A stretch of DNA of 64,000 nucleotides from Deltaproteobacteria bacterium (GTDB taxonomy: Bacteria; Desulfobacterota; Desulfomonilia; UBA1062). Below, piece by piece: positions 8,516-16,795 of this stretch. The position numbers and the translations under genes were made by a program. Position 1 is the first letter of the stretch. Every line of letters starts with the position of its first letter. Location of the stretch: positions 124,001 through 188,000 of the forward strand of contig JAHDRW010000013.1 in assembly GCA_018433085.1 (NCBI GenBank), written 5' to 3'. Below the pieces are notes generated by a model. The model searched no databases and was not told where the DNA came from. It saw nothing but the letters and a program-made list of their open reading frames with translations.

Positions 8516-9412
8516 ATGAACCGAGGGGTCCTGTACGCCGCCGCAGCCTTTGTGCTGTGGGGCCTTCTGCCGGTATACTGGAAATGGCTCCAGAACTCCC
8601 CGGCCTCCATGGTACTCTGCCACCGGATCATCTGGTCGTTCTTCATGCTGGCCTTCGTCGTCGCGGTCACGGGACAGTGGAACAGGTTTCGACGGGACTT
8701 CTTCAGTGCGCGGGTGATGCGTGCGTACACCGTGGCAGGCGCTCTGATCTCGATCAACTGGCTCACCTATATCTGGGCCGTGGGCGCCGGGTTTATCCTG
8801 GAAACCAGCCTGGGTTACTTCATCAACCCCCTGCTCAGCGTTCTGATGGGGGTCGTGGTTCTGCACGAGCGGCTCCGTACCGGCCAGTGGGCCGCCATTG
8901 CCCTTGCGGCCGCGGGCGTATGCTACCTCTGGGTCGCCCATGGGTCCCTGCCCTGGATTGCGCTCGTCCTCGCGGTCACCTTCAGTCTCTACGGCCTGGT
9001 CAAGAAAATCGCTCCTCTGGGCTCTCTCCAGGGGCTCACCGTTGAGACCGCGGTGCTGCTCCTGCCGGCGCTGGCCTTTCTGGTATATTCCGGACAGGCA
9101 GGCCGGGGGGCGTTTCTGCATACCGGGGCCCTCACCGGTGTCCTGCTCGTCGGGACAGGGCTCGTCACCGTGGTCCCCATGCTTCTCTTCGCATCGGCGG
9201 CCAGGCGGATCGATCTCTCGGTCCTGGGCATCATGCAGTACATCGCACCCACGATGCAGTTCGTTCTGGGGGTGTTCGTCTATCACGAGCCGTTCACCCG
9301 CGAGAGATTCACCGGGTTCGTCATCGTATGGTCGGCCCTGGGAATCTATGCGGCTGAAGGCTATATCAACCGCAGGTCACGGTCCATTCCCGTCGCACCA
9401 AACGAGGCGTGA
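8516..9412 (+). CDS. rarD: RarD-type EamA/DMT family transporter
   Basis: A 298-residue inner-membrane protein with about ten hydrophobic helices arranged as two EamA repeats, the usual RarD length. Its N-terminus (GVLYAAAAFVLWGLLPVYWK) and the segments HRIIWS, NWLTYIWAV and LGYFINPLL are characteristic of the RarD subfamily, which takes its name from chloramphenicol sensitivity in E. coli. The transported molecule is not established. It ends 10 bp from the convergent alkylsulfatase-like gene. Confidence 0.9.
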   Translation: MNRGVLYAAAAFVLWGLLPVYWKWLQNSPASMVLCHRIIWSFFMLAFVVAVTGQWNRFRRDFFSARVMRAYTVAGALISINWLTYIWAVGAGFILETSLGYFINPLLSVLMGVVVLHERLRTGQWAAIALAAAGVCYLWVAHGSLPWIALVLAVTFSLYGLVKKIAPLGSLQGLTVETAVLLLPALAFLVYSGQAGRGAFLHTGALTGVLLVGTGLVTVVPMLLFASAARRIDLSVLGIMQYIAPTMQFVLGVFVYHEPFTRERFTGFVIVWSALGIYAAEGYINRRSRSIPVAPNEA

Positions 9413-9422
9413 AGGTCCGTAG

Positions 9423-11192
9423 TCACTGCTTCAGCGGTTCATAGGGCAGCTTGGGTTCCTGTGGCGAGAACAAACCGAGGAACCTCGCAAACTGCAAAGC
9501 ATTGCCCTGTTCATAGTCGAAACCGGCCAGCGTGATCACGGGGTTGCGGATCCGGGCGAGCATTTCCTTGAACGCCCCCGCATCCGCCGTGACCTGGATA
9601 TCCAGATCCATGCCGTCGAGGGTCCGGGGCTCGCACTGCCTGATCTCCGCGACCCCCCTGCGCACGTGGATGAGATAGGCGGTTTTCTCGTCCTCAAACC
9701 TCATGCCCACCCGCTTGTCTACATGGGCACTCGCCTCTGGGTCGAGGTTCACCGCCAGGAGCTCGAAAAAGCCTTCGAGCGGAAACCGGCGCACCTGCTC
9801 GGGCTTCTGTCCGGCATCGGCCAGGGCCACGAAACCGTCGCGGATCTCCAGGGCCTCGGTCAGGTAGTAGTGTCTGGCATTGGGATTCTCTTCACGCTCG
9901 CCCAGGGCGATGAGCGCCCTGACCCGGATATCTTCTGCCTCAGTGTTGTCTGGGTTCAGGCGCACCAGGTGGCCGGAGAGCTCGAGGGCAGCCTGATACT
10001 CGCCGTTATCCAGTGCCTGCTGCGCGTGCGCCTGCAAAGCCTCTTCGCTCCCGGCCAGACGCACCAGCAGGCGTGCCTTCTCGGTCCGGGTAAGGGGGTT
10101 GAGGTGTTCGGAGTCGCCGTCGAACCACCCGAGCTCGCCGGCGAACACGGAGCGGACCGACCACGCTACCGTACCGTAGAAGGGCTGAAGATAAGGGGCT
10201 TCCGCCAGGTGAGGGGGCAGCTTGATGTGTTCGGCGAGTTCGTCAGGGGTCATGCCCTGGTTGATGCCTCGGATGGCCTGGTCGTGCACGAACTGGATCG
10301 CGTCGCGATAATCCCTGAGCACAGTCTCGATCCTTTCCTGCCCGATTACGGGTCTGCTGTGGCCCGGAACCAGGTACTCCGGACGCCTGTCGCGGATCCT
10401 GTCGATGCTGCGGTACCACTGCTGCAGGCTGCGGTAGGGCGTGCCCCGGATCGTGTACAGGTTCGGAAAGGCCCAGTAGAAGTTGTCGCCGCACAGGAGC
10501 ACCCGCTCGCGCGGCAGCCACACGAAGATCTGGTCGTCGGTCTCCCCCGGGGCGTGGACCAGCTCGAACTCGATCCCGGCTACCGTGTCGGTGAGCGTAT
10601 CGGAAAAGGTCCGGGTGGGCGGAAGGTAGCCGATGGTGCTGTCGCTATCGTACCGGAGAAAGGGGCCGATCCCGCAGTTGACGATCCCTTCGCCGTCGAG
10701 AAAGCTGCCGAACATACGCATGCCCCGCATGTCGGTCACCGTGCGCATCTTGCTCACGATCCGCTCGACGAGACGGGCGGTGGTCTCGTGGGCATACACC
10801 GGTACGCCGCCCTCAGGCGCGAACACCTCGGCACCGAGGATGTGGTCGACATGGTTGTGGGTATAGATGATGGCCCTGACGGGCTTGTCCGATATCTTTC
10901 TGAACTCGGAAAGCACCTCGGACGCTGCCTCGCACGACTCCATGGTATCCACGATGATAAGGCCGTCGTCGCCCTCGATCATGATGGAATTCGCCAGCCC
11001 GTAGCCGATGGCTGCATAAACGTTGTCCGACACCTTTTCCACACCCTTGCGAAAGATTTCCGAGTGCGCCTTCAGGGAAGGCCGCGCGCCGAGGCCTCCC
11101 AGGCTTCCGTCCTCTTCCGCCTGCCTGTGGGTGCAGGCAGTTCCGAGCAGAAAAACCATCATGGCCAAAGGCAGGATGATATTCCTCTTCAT
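9423..11192 (-). CDS. Alkyl/aryl-sulfatase-like metallo-beta-lactamase lipoprotein
   Basis: A 589-residue protein. A lipobox ending LLGTAC (Cys19) predicts a lipid anchor. The metallo-beta-lactamase domain follows, with the zinc motif THNHVDHILG and a second ligand region GETDDQ. It is then followed by an alkylsulfatase-dimerisation-type helical region (PELVRG-like EYLVPGHSRPV, DPLTRTEKARLL) and a C-terminal SCP2-like segment (QVTADAGAFKEML). This order matches SdsA1/BDS1-type sulfatases, which cleave primary alkyl sulfates such as SDS. The start at 11192 has GAGGAGG 5 nt upstream. Extracytoplasmic action on sulfate esters is likely; the exact substrate is unknown. It is convergent with rarD. 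Confidence 0.85.
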   Translation of the reverse strand: MKRNIILPLAMMVFLLGTACTHRQAEEDGSLGGLGARPSLKAHSEIFRKGVEKVSDNVYAAIGYGLANSIMIEGDDGLIIVDTMESCEAASEVLSEFRKISDKPVRAIIYTHNHVDHILGAEVFAPEGGVPVYAHETTARLVERIVSKMRTVTDMRGMRMFGSFLDGEGIVNCGIGPFLRYDSDSTIGYLPPTRTFSDTLTDTVAGIEFELVHAPGETDDQIFVWLPRERVLLCGDNFYWAFPNLYTIRGTPYRSLQQWYRSIDRIRDRRPEYLVPGHSRPVIGQERIETVLRDYRDAIQFVHDQAIRGINQGMTPDELAEHIKLPPHLAEAPYLQPFYGTVAWSVRSVFAGELGWFDGDSEHLNPLTRTEKARLLVRLAGSEEALQAHAQQALDNGEYQAALELSGHLVRLNPDNTEAEDIRVRALIALGEREENPNARHYYLTEALEIRDGFVALADAGQKPEQVRRFPLEGFFELLAVNLDPEASAHVDKRVGMRFEDEKTAYLIHVRRGVAEIRQCEPRTLDGMDLDIQVTADAGAFKEMLARIRNPVITLAGFDYEQGNALQFARFLGLFSPQEPKLPYEPLKQ

Positions 11193-11562
11193 AAATTCCT
11201 CCTCCTGATCAATGGTGTAAACCTTCAACGACAAGCCCTTCGGCCCTTTCCCGTATCAGGTATCAACGGAAATCAGACCCCATCTTTCCAAGTCCTCCTA
11301 AGCGAACACGAACGAGTATTGGAAGAAAAAACAAATGTTATGTGTTATAGTAATCGCCAGAGGGCGTGCTGTCTATCGAAACGTTTCAAAGACATGCCGG
11401 CCGGTTCGGCGAACTCTTCCGGACCATGGCCCCGCTCCAAGGCTCCGGCGTTTTCCATGACCTGTGCATCCATGCGCCGGGTATGCGCATCTATAATGGG
11501 CAGTGAGAGCGATTCTCTGTTTCGGTATGATCCTGTCACGCCAATAAACCGGGGGTAAACCC
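11193..11562. other. Divergent intergenic region before htpX
   Basis: No convincing gene. A perfect TATAAT at 11492-11497 lies about 65 bases before htpX but has no good -35 partner at 16-18 bases, and I see no clear heat-shock promoter. An AT-rich patch at about 11325-11350 may hold the promoter for the minus-strand sulfatase gene. Confidence 0.4.
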
Positions 11563-12417
11563 ATGAACAACTTCAAGACCTTATTTCTGATGCTGGTAAT
11601 GACACTGATCCTGATCGGCATCGGGAACATCCTGGGCGGCACACAGGGGATGATCATTGCCTTTGTGCTGGCCGCGGTCATGAACTTTGCATCGTACTGG
11701 TTCTCGGACAGGATCGTTCTCTCCATGTACCATGCGAAAAAGATCGAAGAGCAGGATATGCCCGAGCTCTACTCCACGGTCAGGAATCTCACCCGCCAGG
11801 CGTCGCTACCCATGCCCGGGCTGTATTTCATCGACACGCCCATGCCCAATGCATTTGCCACGGGCCGCAACCCGGACCACGCAGCCGTTGCCGTGACCAG
11901 TGGGATCGTGGACCTGCTCGATTCTCGCGAGCTGAGCGGGGTGATCGCGCACGAGCTTTCCCACGTGAAGAACCGGGACATACTGATATCGACCATCGCC
12001 GCTACCTTTGCAGGGGCCGTGTTCATCCTGGCGAGGATGGCGCAGTTTGCCGCCATATTCGGAGGGGGCCGGGACGGCCGTGACAGCAGGGGCGGTGTCT
12101 TCGGGCTGCTGGCAGTCGCGATCATCGCCCCGATCGCGGCGATGATCGTGCGGATGGCGATCTCGCGCTCGCGTGAATATCAGGCGGACGCGAGCGGCGC
12201 CGGCATCTCGGGCGACCCGCTCTCGCTGGCCAGCGCGCTGCGGAAACTCGAGTCCGGAGTACAGCGCAGTCGCGCAGAGGTCAATCCCAGCACGGCCCAC
12301 CTGTTTATCGTGAATCCCTTGAGGGGCAATTCCCTCCTTGCCCTGTTCTCGACCCACCCGCCCATGGAGGACCGGATCAGGCGCCTGGAGAATATGGCGC
12401 GCGGTCCTATCACGTGA
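11563..12417 (+). CDS. htpX: Membrane zinc metalloprotease HtpX
   Basis: A 284-residue M48-family protease of typical length. Two N-terminal hydrophobic helices (about 5-45) precede the catalytic domain. The zinc motif HELSH (His130, Glu131, His134) is followed by two further hydrophobic segments, then SREYQADA, with Glu205 as the third zinc ligand. [17 protein letters not shown] is a family signature. HtpX degrades misfolded inner-membrane proteins and in many bacteria is induced by heat or envelope stress. Start ATG follows GGGGGT. The convergent cytochrome gene ends 10 bp away. Confidence 0.95.
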   Translation: MNNFKTLFLMLVMTLILIGIGNILGGTQGMIIAFVLAAVMNFASYWFSDRIVLSMYHAKKIEEQDMPELYSTVRNLTRQASLPMPGLYFIDTPMPNAFATGRNPDHAAVAVTSGIVDLLDSRELSGVIAHELSHVKNRDILISTIAATFAGAVFILARMAQFAAIFGGGRDGRDSRGGVFGLLAVAIIAPIAAMIVRMAISRSREYQADASGAGISGDPLSLASALRKLESGVQRSRAEVNPSTAHLFIVNPLRGNSLLALFSTHPPMEDRIRRLENMARGPIT

Positions 12418-12427
12418 CCCGAGCACC

Positions 12428-12739
12428 TTATCTGCACACAGGCTCAGACCCCGGCTCCAGATTCGCGAGGTATTCAGCGACCGCAGCGATGTCCTGCCCG
12501 GCGACATCCGCCCCCCGGGACACCATCTCGGTGACGGTCCGTGTCCATTCCTCGCGATCTTTCTCGCCCAGGTTGTCGCAGATCCGCCGGGTGCTGTGGC
12601 ACGCGGTACACGCGGTCATGACAGTGGCCTGTGGGTCACCCTGTTGCCGGGCCTCGACGTCACCGAGGACGAGAACACTGGCTGAAAGGATGATGATCGC
12701 AACAGCGACGACAGGCTGAAAAAGAACGGTCTGCTTCAA
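12428..12739 (-). CDS. Small mono-haem c-type cytochrome
   Basis: A 103-residue exported protein: a hydrophobic signal segment (about residues 6-27) precedes one haem-binding CTACH motif. The rest is a short helical cytochrome c domain ending DIAAVAEYLANL, the usual C-terminal helix. A Met in VTEMVSRG could be the distal haem ligand. Start is a TTG at 12739 with AGGGAGG 4 nt upstream; the longer in-frame reading lacks coding character. Located 59 bp downstream of the thiolase on the same strand, it may be co-transcribed, but the redox partner is not evident. Probably a periplasmic electron carrier. Confidence 0.78.
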   Translation of the reverse strand: MKQTVLFQPVVAVAIIILSASVLVLGDVEARQQGDPQATVMTACTACHSTRRICDNLGEKDREEWTRTVTEMVSRGADVAGQDIAAVAEYLANLEPGSEPVCR

Positions 12740-12798
12740 TGCGCCTCCCTTTCTTACTTTTGTCGGCCTTGGGGTGTGCGGGTCATACGGTATCCGGC

Positions 12799-13980
12799 TC
12801 ACACATCTCTCCGTATGATCAGCGCCACGGCCTCGCCCCCGCCCAGGCACAGGGAGGCGAGCCCGATCCTGCTGTCCCTTCGCATCATCTCGTAGACCAG
12901 CGTGGTGAGCACCCGTGCCCCGCTCGCGCCGATGGGATGGCCCAGCGCGATTGCCCCTCCGTTGACGTTGACCTTTTCCATGTCGAGACCCAGCTCCCTG
13001 ATGACCGTGACCGTGGAGCCGGCAAAGGCCTCGTTGATCTCGAAGAGATCGACGTCCTCGATATTGATGCCCTCTTTCTTCAGGACCTTGGGTATGGCGA
13101 GCGTGGGTGCCACGAGAATGAACTTCATGTCGATGCCCGCGCTCGCCTGCGATCTGATTACGGCCAGCTCGGGGCAGCCAAGCTCTTTCGCCTTTTCGCG
13201 GGCCATGACCACCGTGGCGGATGCACCGTCCGCTATCCCCGATGCGTTGCCCGCAGTGGTCTTGCCCCCCGCCTTGAACACGGGCTTCAGCTTCGACAGC
13301 GCCTCCATGCTCGTCTCCCGTGGGTGCTCGTCCGTGTCGAAGAGCTTATGTCCGCCCTTTTTATGCGGGACCTCGACCGGCACGATTTCTTCCCGGAACT
13401 GCCCTTCCCTGATCGCGTTCAGGGCCCTTTCATGGCTTCTCAGGGCATAGAGGTCCTGATCTTCCCGGCTCACACGGTACCGGTCGATGACCAGTTCATT
13501 GGAGGCCCCCATGTGGAAATCGTTCACGATGTCCCACAGGCCGTCGTGCATCATGTGGTCGTTGATCGTACCCGGCCCCATGCGGTAGCCGAAACGGGCC
13601 TTGTCGAGATAGTACGGCGCCTTGCTCATGCTCTCCATGCCGCCGGCCACGATGATATCGGCGTCGCCCAGGGCAATGGCCTGGGCGGCGAGCATGACCG
13701 CCTTGAGCCCGGAGCCGCATACCTTGTTTACGGTAAGACACTGTACCTCCCAGGGCATGCCTGCCTGGACGGCTGCCTGCCGGGCCGGGTTCTGTCCCAG
13801 ACCGCAGGGAAGGACAATGCCCATGATGACCTCGTCGACGTCTTCCTTTCTGATTCCGGAGCGGCTGATCGCGCTTTCTATGACAATGGCGCCCAGCCTG
13901 TTTGCATCAACACCGGTAAGGCCGCCGTTGAACCCGCCGATGGGCGTCCTTACCGCGCTGGTCAAAACGACTTCTCTCAT
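12799..13980 (-). CDS. Thiolase, acetyl-CoA C-acetyltransferase type
   Basis: A 393-residue thiolase II, the standard length. Catalytic residues are in place: Cys88 in KVCGSGLKA, His348 in GHPIGASGA and Cys378 in CLGGGEA. GGMESMS is also conserved. It either condenses two acetyl-CoA to acetoacetyl-CoA or runs the reverse thiolysis in fatty-acid or ketone breakdown; the sequence is of the acetyl-CoA acetyltransferase group, and direction depends on context. The start at 13980 has AGGAGG 6 nt upstream. The small cytochrome gene follows on the same strand. Confidence 0.94.
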   Translation of the reverse strand: MREVVLTSAVRTPIGGFNGGLTGVDANRLGAIVIESAISRSGIRKEDVDEVIMGIVLPCGLGQNPARQAAVQAGMPWEVQCLTVNKVCGSGLKAVMLAAQAIALGDADIIVAGGMESMSKAPYYLDKARFGYRMGPGTINDHMMHDGLWDIVNDFHMGASNELVIDRYRVSREDQDLYALRSHERALNAIREGQFREEIVPVEVPHKKGGHKLFDTDEHPRETSMEALSKLKPVFKAGGKTTAGNASGIADGASATVVMAREKAKELGCPELAVIRSQASAGIDMKFILVAPTLAIPKVLKKEGINIEDVDLFEINEAFAGSTVTVIRELGLDMEKVNVNGGAIALGHPIGASGARVLTTLVYEMMRRDSRIGLASLCLGGGEAVALIIRRDV

Positions 13981-14413
13981 GATTTCCTCCTGGATTGTTC
14001 GATCACGGATCGCCTTGTCCACAGTCTGCTCCAGATTGCATCAAAACCGTATTGAAGCCGCCCAGCCGCGAAATGGGGAGTTCCCCTGAAGGTTACTCCA
14101 TGCTGCAAGCGGTATACGACTATCCTACCGTATTATAATGGCTTCGATCCGAATTATGTACATAGGGAAGTCTCGCGGCTTTCCGGGAATATTCTGGAAG
14201 GGAACGCTTCTGAGTCAAATACGGGAGGATGGTTCACATGGTGCATATCCGCGCATACCGGAAAAAATGAGAAAAAATTCCGAACCCAGAACTCATACAA
14301 GGGGAACGCAAGGCACTTCGGCGCGCAAAAAAGCCCCGATTCACGCAGGCGGTTTCATCTGCAATGAATCGGGGCTCCCTTTCATGACGATTGATTTCTC
14401 GCGGGTTCTTATC
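13981..14413. other. Intergenic region between thiolase and PEP-CTERM genes
   Basis: No gene is supported. It holds the rho-independent terminator of the PEP-CTERM gene (14325-14376) and, on the minus strand near 14132-14137, a TATAAT hexamer that may be the thiolase -10 element with a poor -35. Confidence 0.5.
14325..14376 (-). terminator. Rho-independent terminator of the PEP-CTERM gene
   Basis: A perfect 12-bp stem (AGCCCCGATTCA paired with its complement, 14332-14343 and 14365-14376) closes a 21-nt loop. On the minus strand it is followed directly by six T residues. It begins about 38 bases after the stop codon of the PEP-CTERM gene. Confidence 0.92.
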
Positions 14414-15187
14414 TTAAGCCTTCAGCCTTTTCCCGATACCGGCAAGGCCTGCCAGGCCGGTGCCCAGAAGCAGCATAGTGGCCGGTTCCGGTACGGGTGC
14501 GGGCGTGGTCCCCGGATCGGTTCCTCCGGAATCCGCGATCCAGTTCGCCACGTTCGTGGCAAACACGCCGTTGAACTCGGTGTTCCAGTATGAATCGGAG
14601 AATGCATTGACGTCAAGGACGGTCAGCACGTTATCACCCCACAGCGTGGCGAAGTTGTTTGCATAGAGGGCTGTTCCACCCGATGTCACGGAGCCGTAGC
14701 CCGGGGTATAGACAGAGGATGCACCGAGCGTTGCCTCGTGGTAGAGTACGCTTTCGGTACTGCCGTAGTCGGAAACATCTATGCATGTTCCGCCCACGAT
14801 ACTCATGATCTGGTCGTTCATGTCGCCGTTGTTCCAGTCGCTGAACATGACGACGCGCCTGCCGGTTTCGATGAATGCGGCGATATTGTCGATTTCCGTC
14901 TGGGAGAGCGGGGGAGGATCGATCGCGGGATAGTACCAGGGATGGCGCATTTCGAGCCAGAGGGCGTCATAGGCCAGCATCACGTCCAGATCGTCGAATC
15001 TGTCGACCGTAGAGAAGTTTCCCTGGGTTGCCGAGTCCAGGGCGGCGGTCATATTCCCCCACGAACTCCCGCCGTAGTAATAGCCGTAATAATGCTGGTT
15101 CGTTCCCAACACCGAGAGGGCCGAAGCATTCCCGACAACGCCCAACACCACGAATATCACGCACAAAACTATAAAAAACCTCTGCAT
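14414..15187 (-). CDS. PEP-CTERM sorting domain protein
   Basis: A 257-residue exported protein. The N-terminus is a signal peptide (hydrophobic stretch ending NASA). The C-terminus carries a classic PEP-CTERM signal: PVPEPAT, a hydrophobic helix, then a basic tail GKRLKA. Exosortase-type enzymes recognise this signal to process and sort surface or matrix proteins. The middle region (Tyr/Gly-rich start, then FDDLDVMLAYDALWLEM and VVMFSDWNNGDMND) resembles a flavodoxin-like or glutamine-amidotransferase-like fold for an unknown ligand, judged by appearance only. The ribosome site GGAGG is 6 nt before ATG. A strong terminator follows. No exosortase gene is in this window. Confidence 0.9.
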   Translation of the reverse strand: MQRFFIVLCVIFVVLGVVGNASALSVLGTNQHYYGYYYGGSSWGNMTAALDSATQGNFSTVDRFDDLDVMLAYDALWLEMRHPWYYPAIDPPPLSQTEIDNIAAFIETGRRVVMFSDWNNGDMNDQIMSIVGGTCIDVSDYGSTESVLYHEATLGASSVYTPGYGSVTSGGTALYANNFATLWGDNVLTVLDVNAFSDSYWNTEFNGVFATNVANWIADSGGTDPGTTPAPVPEPATMLLLGTGLAGLAGIGKRLKA

Positions 15188-15744
15188 CGTGTACCTCCAT
15201 AAAATTTTTTATCTGTGGAGCAGCGGTACTTTCCGGGAAAACAGACGGTCGCGGTGCACGCCCGGAACGGCATTTCCACGCCGCTCGCAGGGATAGCAAA
15301 GAAGATGCCATGCGTTTAACATACAGTTATCATTAATCATTTAATATAGCCAATAGGGCTTCACCGATAAAATTGTAAATAACATCGACATGATATGGCG
15401 GGAATTGCGTGCAATGATCTATAGCTTTGTTATTATCTTACTGATTTAATTAACAAAATGTGATCCTTTAAGTGTTGGATCCCTTTACAGGTTCACGATC
15501 GTGAGCGAAAAACGGATCAGGATGCGTGAAAAAGGGTTTCCGGTGACTCGGGAGGTGCGATGCACGAGGCTTGGCGTGCGGCTTGTGCGTAATCCTCCGG
15601 CACGCGGGCTGTAATGACCGGAGAATATTTTCTCCCGGTCGATCCGAAAAAAATGATCATCGGTGTTGCCTGACAGAAACATTTCGCGTATAAATTCCCC
15701 TTCCGTAATTCTTTTAAAAAAAACGAGGGAGGAGACAATTACTC
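15188..15744. other. Long AT-rich intergenic region between PEP-CTERM gene and purC
   Basis: About 560 bases without a convincing gene. Positions 15310-15480 are conspicuously AT-rich compared with the surroundings and probably hold the promoter and regulatory sites of the minus-strand PEP-CTERM gene; I could not fix a clear -35/-10 pair. The right end holds the purC promoter. Two short minus-strand frames at about 15485-15740 lack ribosome sites and are not believed. Confidence 0.5.
15666..15694 (+). promoter_or_regulatory. Candidate purC promoter
   Basis: TTGCCT (15666-15671) and TATAAA (15689-15694) are spaced by 17 bases and lie about 50 bases before the GTG start. Confidence 0.5.
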
Positions 15745-16578
15745 GTGGCAGAACACGATCTGGTTTACCGAGGAAAATCGAAGGATGTGTACAATATCAC
15801 TCAAGGGCCACATGCCGGCAAATATCGATTAGTCTTTACCGACAGGGCCACCGGCTACATGGAGAACGGCAAGGCCGTCTTCGACCCCGGCTATGACGCC
15901 GTTGTCGGTGAGATTGCCGGAAAGGGCGCTATCGCCTGCAGGTTTGCCACGCACTTCTTCAGACTGCTCAAGGATAAGGGTGTTCCCTCGCACTACATCG
16001 ATACGATCAAGGAAAACGAGATGATCGTGGAGCCCGCAATCCCGCTCAGCATGCCTGCGGACTCGCCGGAGTTTCCCGGGTCGGAACCGCTGCTGAACCT
16101 CGAGTTCACCTGGCGAAACAACGCGACCGGGAGCTTCTGGAGGAGATATCCCTTCGTGAGGCCCGGCAAGAATCTTCACCGGGTGGTCGAGGCATGGACC
16201 AAGGGAGACAGCGATATCCTCATCACGTTCGAGGCCCTGGAAGAGACGGGCGCGTTGACCGGAGACGAGATCGCCCGGAGTATCGAGCTCGTAAAGGATG
16301 TCGCGGAAATTGTCTCCGAGGAATTCACCTCGAAAAATCTCCATGTCATCGATGGAAAGTTCGAGCTGGGGAGACTGAAATACGGCGACGACAAGATCGT
16401 GCTCATCGACGAGATATCCCCGGACGTGTTGCGGGTGTGCAACGGGTATTCCCCTGACGGGAGCGGCAACTGCACGGCTTACGACACATGCACGGTAACG
16501 AACTTCTCCGGCGGCAAGAGGACCATCAAAAACAGAAAACAGGTCCCTGCCTCCGATTTCGTGAGCATCTTTCTCTAA
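15745..16578 (+). CDS. purC: Phosphoribosylaminoimidazole-succinocarboxamide synthase
   Basis: A 277-residue SAICAR synthetase, which joins aspartate to CAIR using ATP in the eighth step of IMP synthesis. The N-terminal YRGKSKDVYNI ATP-binding strand-loop, the mid-protein KNLHVIDGKFELG and the metal-site DEISPDVLR are all present. It belongs to the slightly longer bacterial/eukaryotic-like type. The start is GTG at 15745 with GGGAGGAG 11 nt upstream; no ATG is available in the conserved N-terminus. It stands alone rather than in a pur operon and has its own promoter-like element. Confidence 0.93.
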   Translation: MAEHDLVYRGKSKDVYNITQGPHAGKYRLVFTDRATGYMENGKAVFDPGYDAVVGEIAGKGAIACRFATHFFRLLKDKGVPSHYIDTIKENEMIVEPAIPLSMPADSPEFPGSEPLLNLEFTWRNNATGSFWRRYPFVRPGKNLHRVVEAWTKGDSDILITFEALEETGALTGDEIARSIELVKDVAEIVSEEFTSKNLHVIDGKFELGRLKYGDDKIVLIDEISPDVLRVCNGYSPDGSGNCTAYDTCTVTNFSGGKRTIKNRKQVPASDFVSIFL

Positions 16579-16615
16579 GAGAGCGTTCCATCCGGGTGGC
16601 GCAACCGGCACGAAG

Positions 16616-16639
16616 AAGGCAGGGGTCCCGCCCTGCCTT
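16616..16639. terminator. Strong stem-loop after purC, possible terminator
   Basis: A perfect 9-bp GC-rich stem (AAGGCAGGG with its complement) has a 6-base loop, 37 bases after the purC stop. No T tract follows, so intrinsic termination is uncertain. It lies between two convergent genes. Confidence 0.4.
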
Positions 16640-16795
16640 CCTGACTCGCCCTTAGGGTTCGATACCCTCTCAGCTTGCTGTGAGTGGTCTTGTTGCCCTT
16701 TCAGTGCTTTGATACCACGTTGCTTGCGCAAAAGGGTTTCACCATTGATCGCCCTGCATTACGAAAAGCACACAGAGAGGCGCCCCGAGGCGAAG

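Noticed and set aside
9666-11558. A 630-codon plus-strand open frame covering the alkylsulfatase-like gene
   Set aside because: It is antisense to a well-supported gene with lipobox and zinc motif. High GC leaves long open frames on the opposite strand; no domain or ribosome site supports it.
15485-15738. Two small minus-strand frames of 65 and 73 codons upstream of purC
   Set aside because: No ribosome sites, no coding-like composition and overlap with the purC promoter.
16645-16680. tRNA gene suggested by a T-arm-like AGGGTTCGATACCCT
   Set aside because: No matching acceptor, D or anticodon arms could be found on either strand at the required distances.
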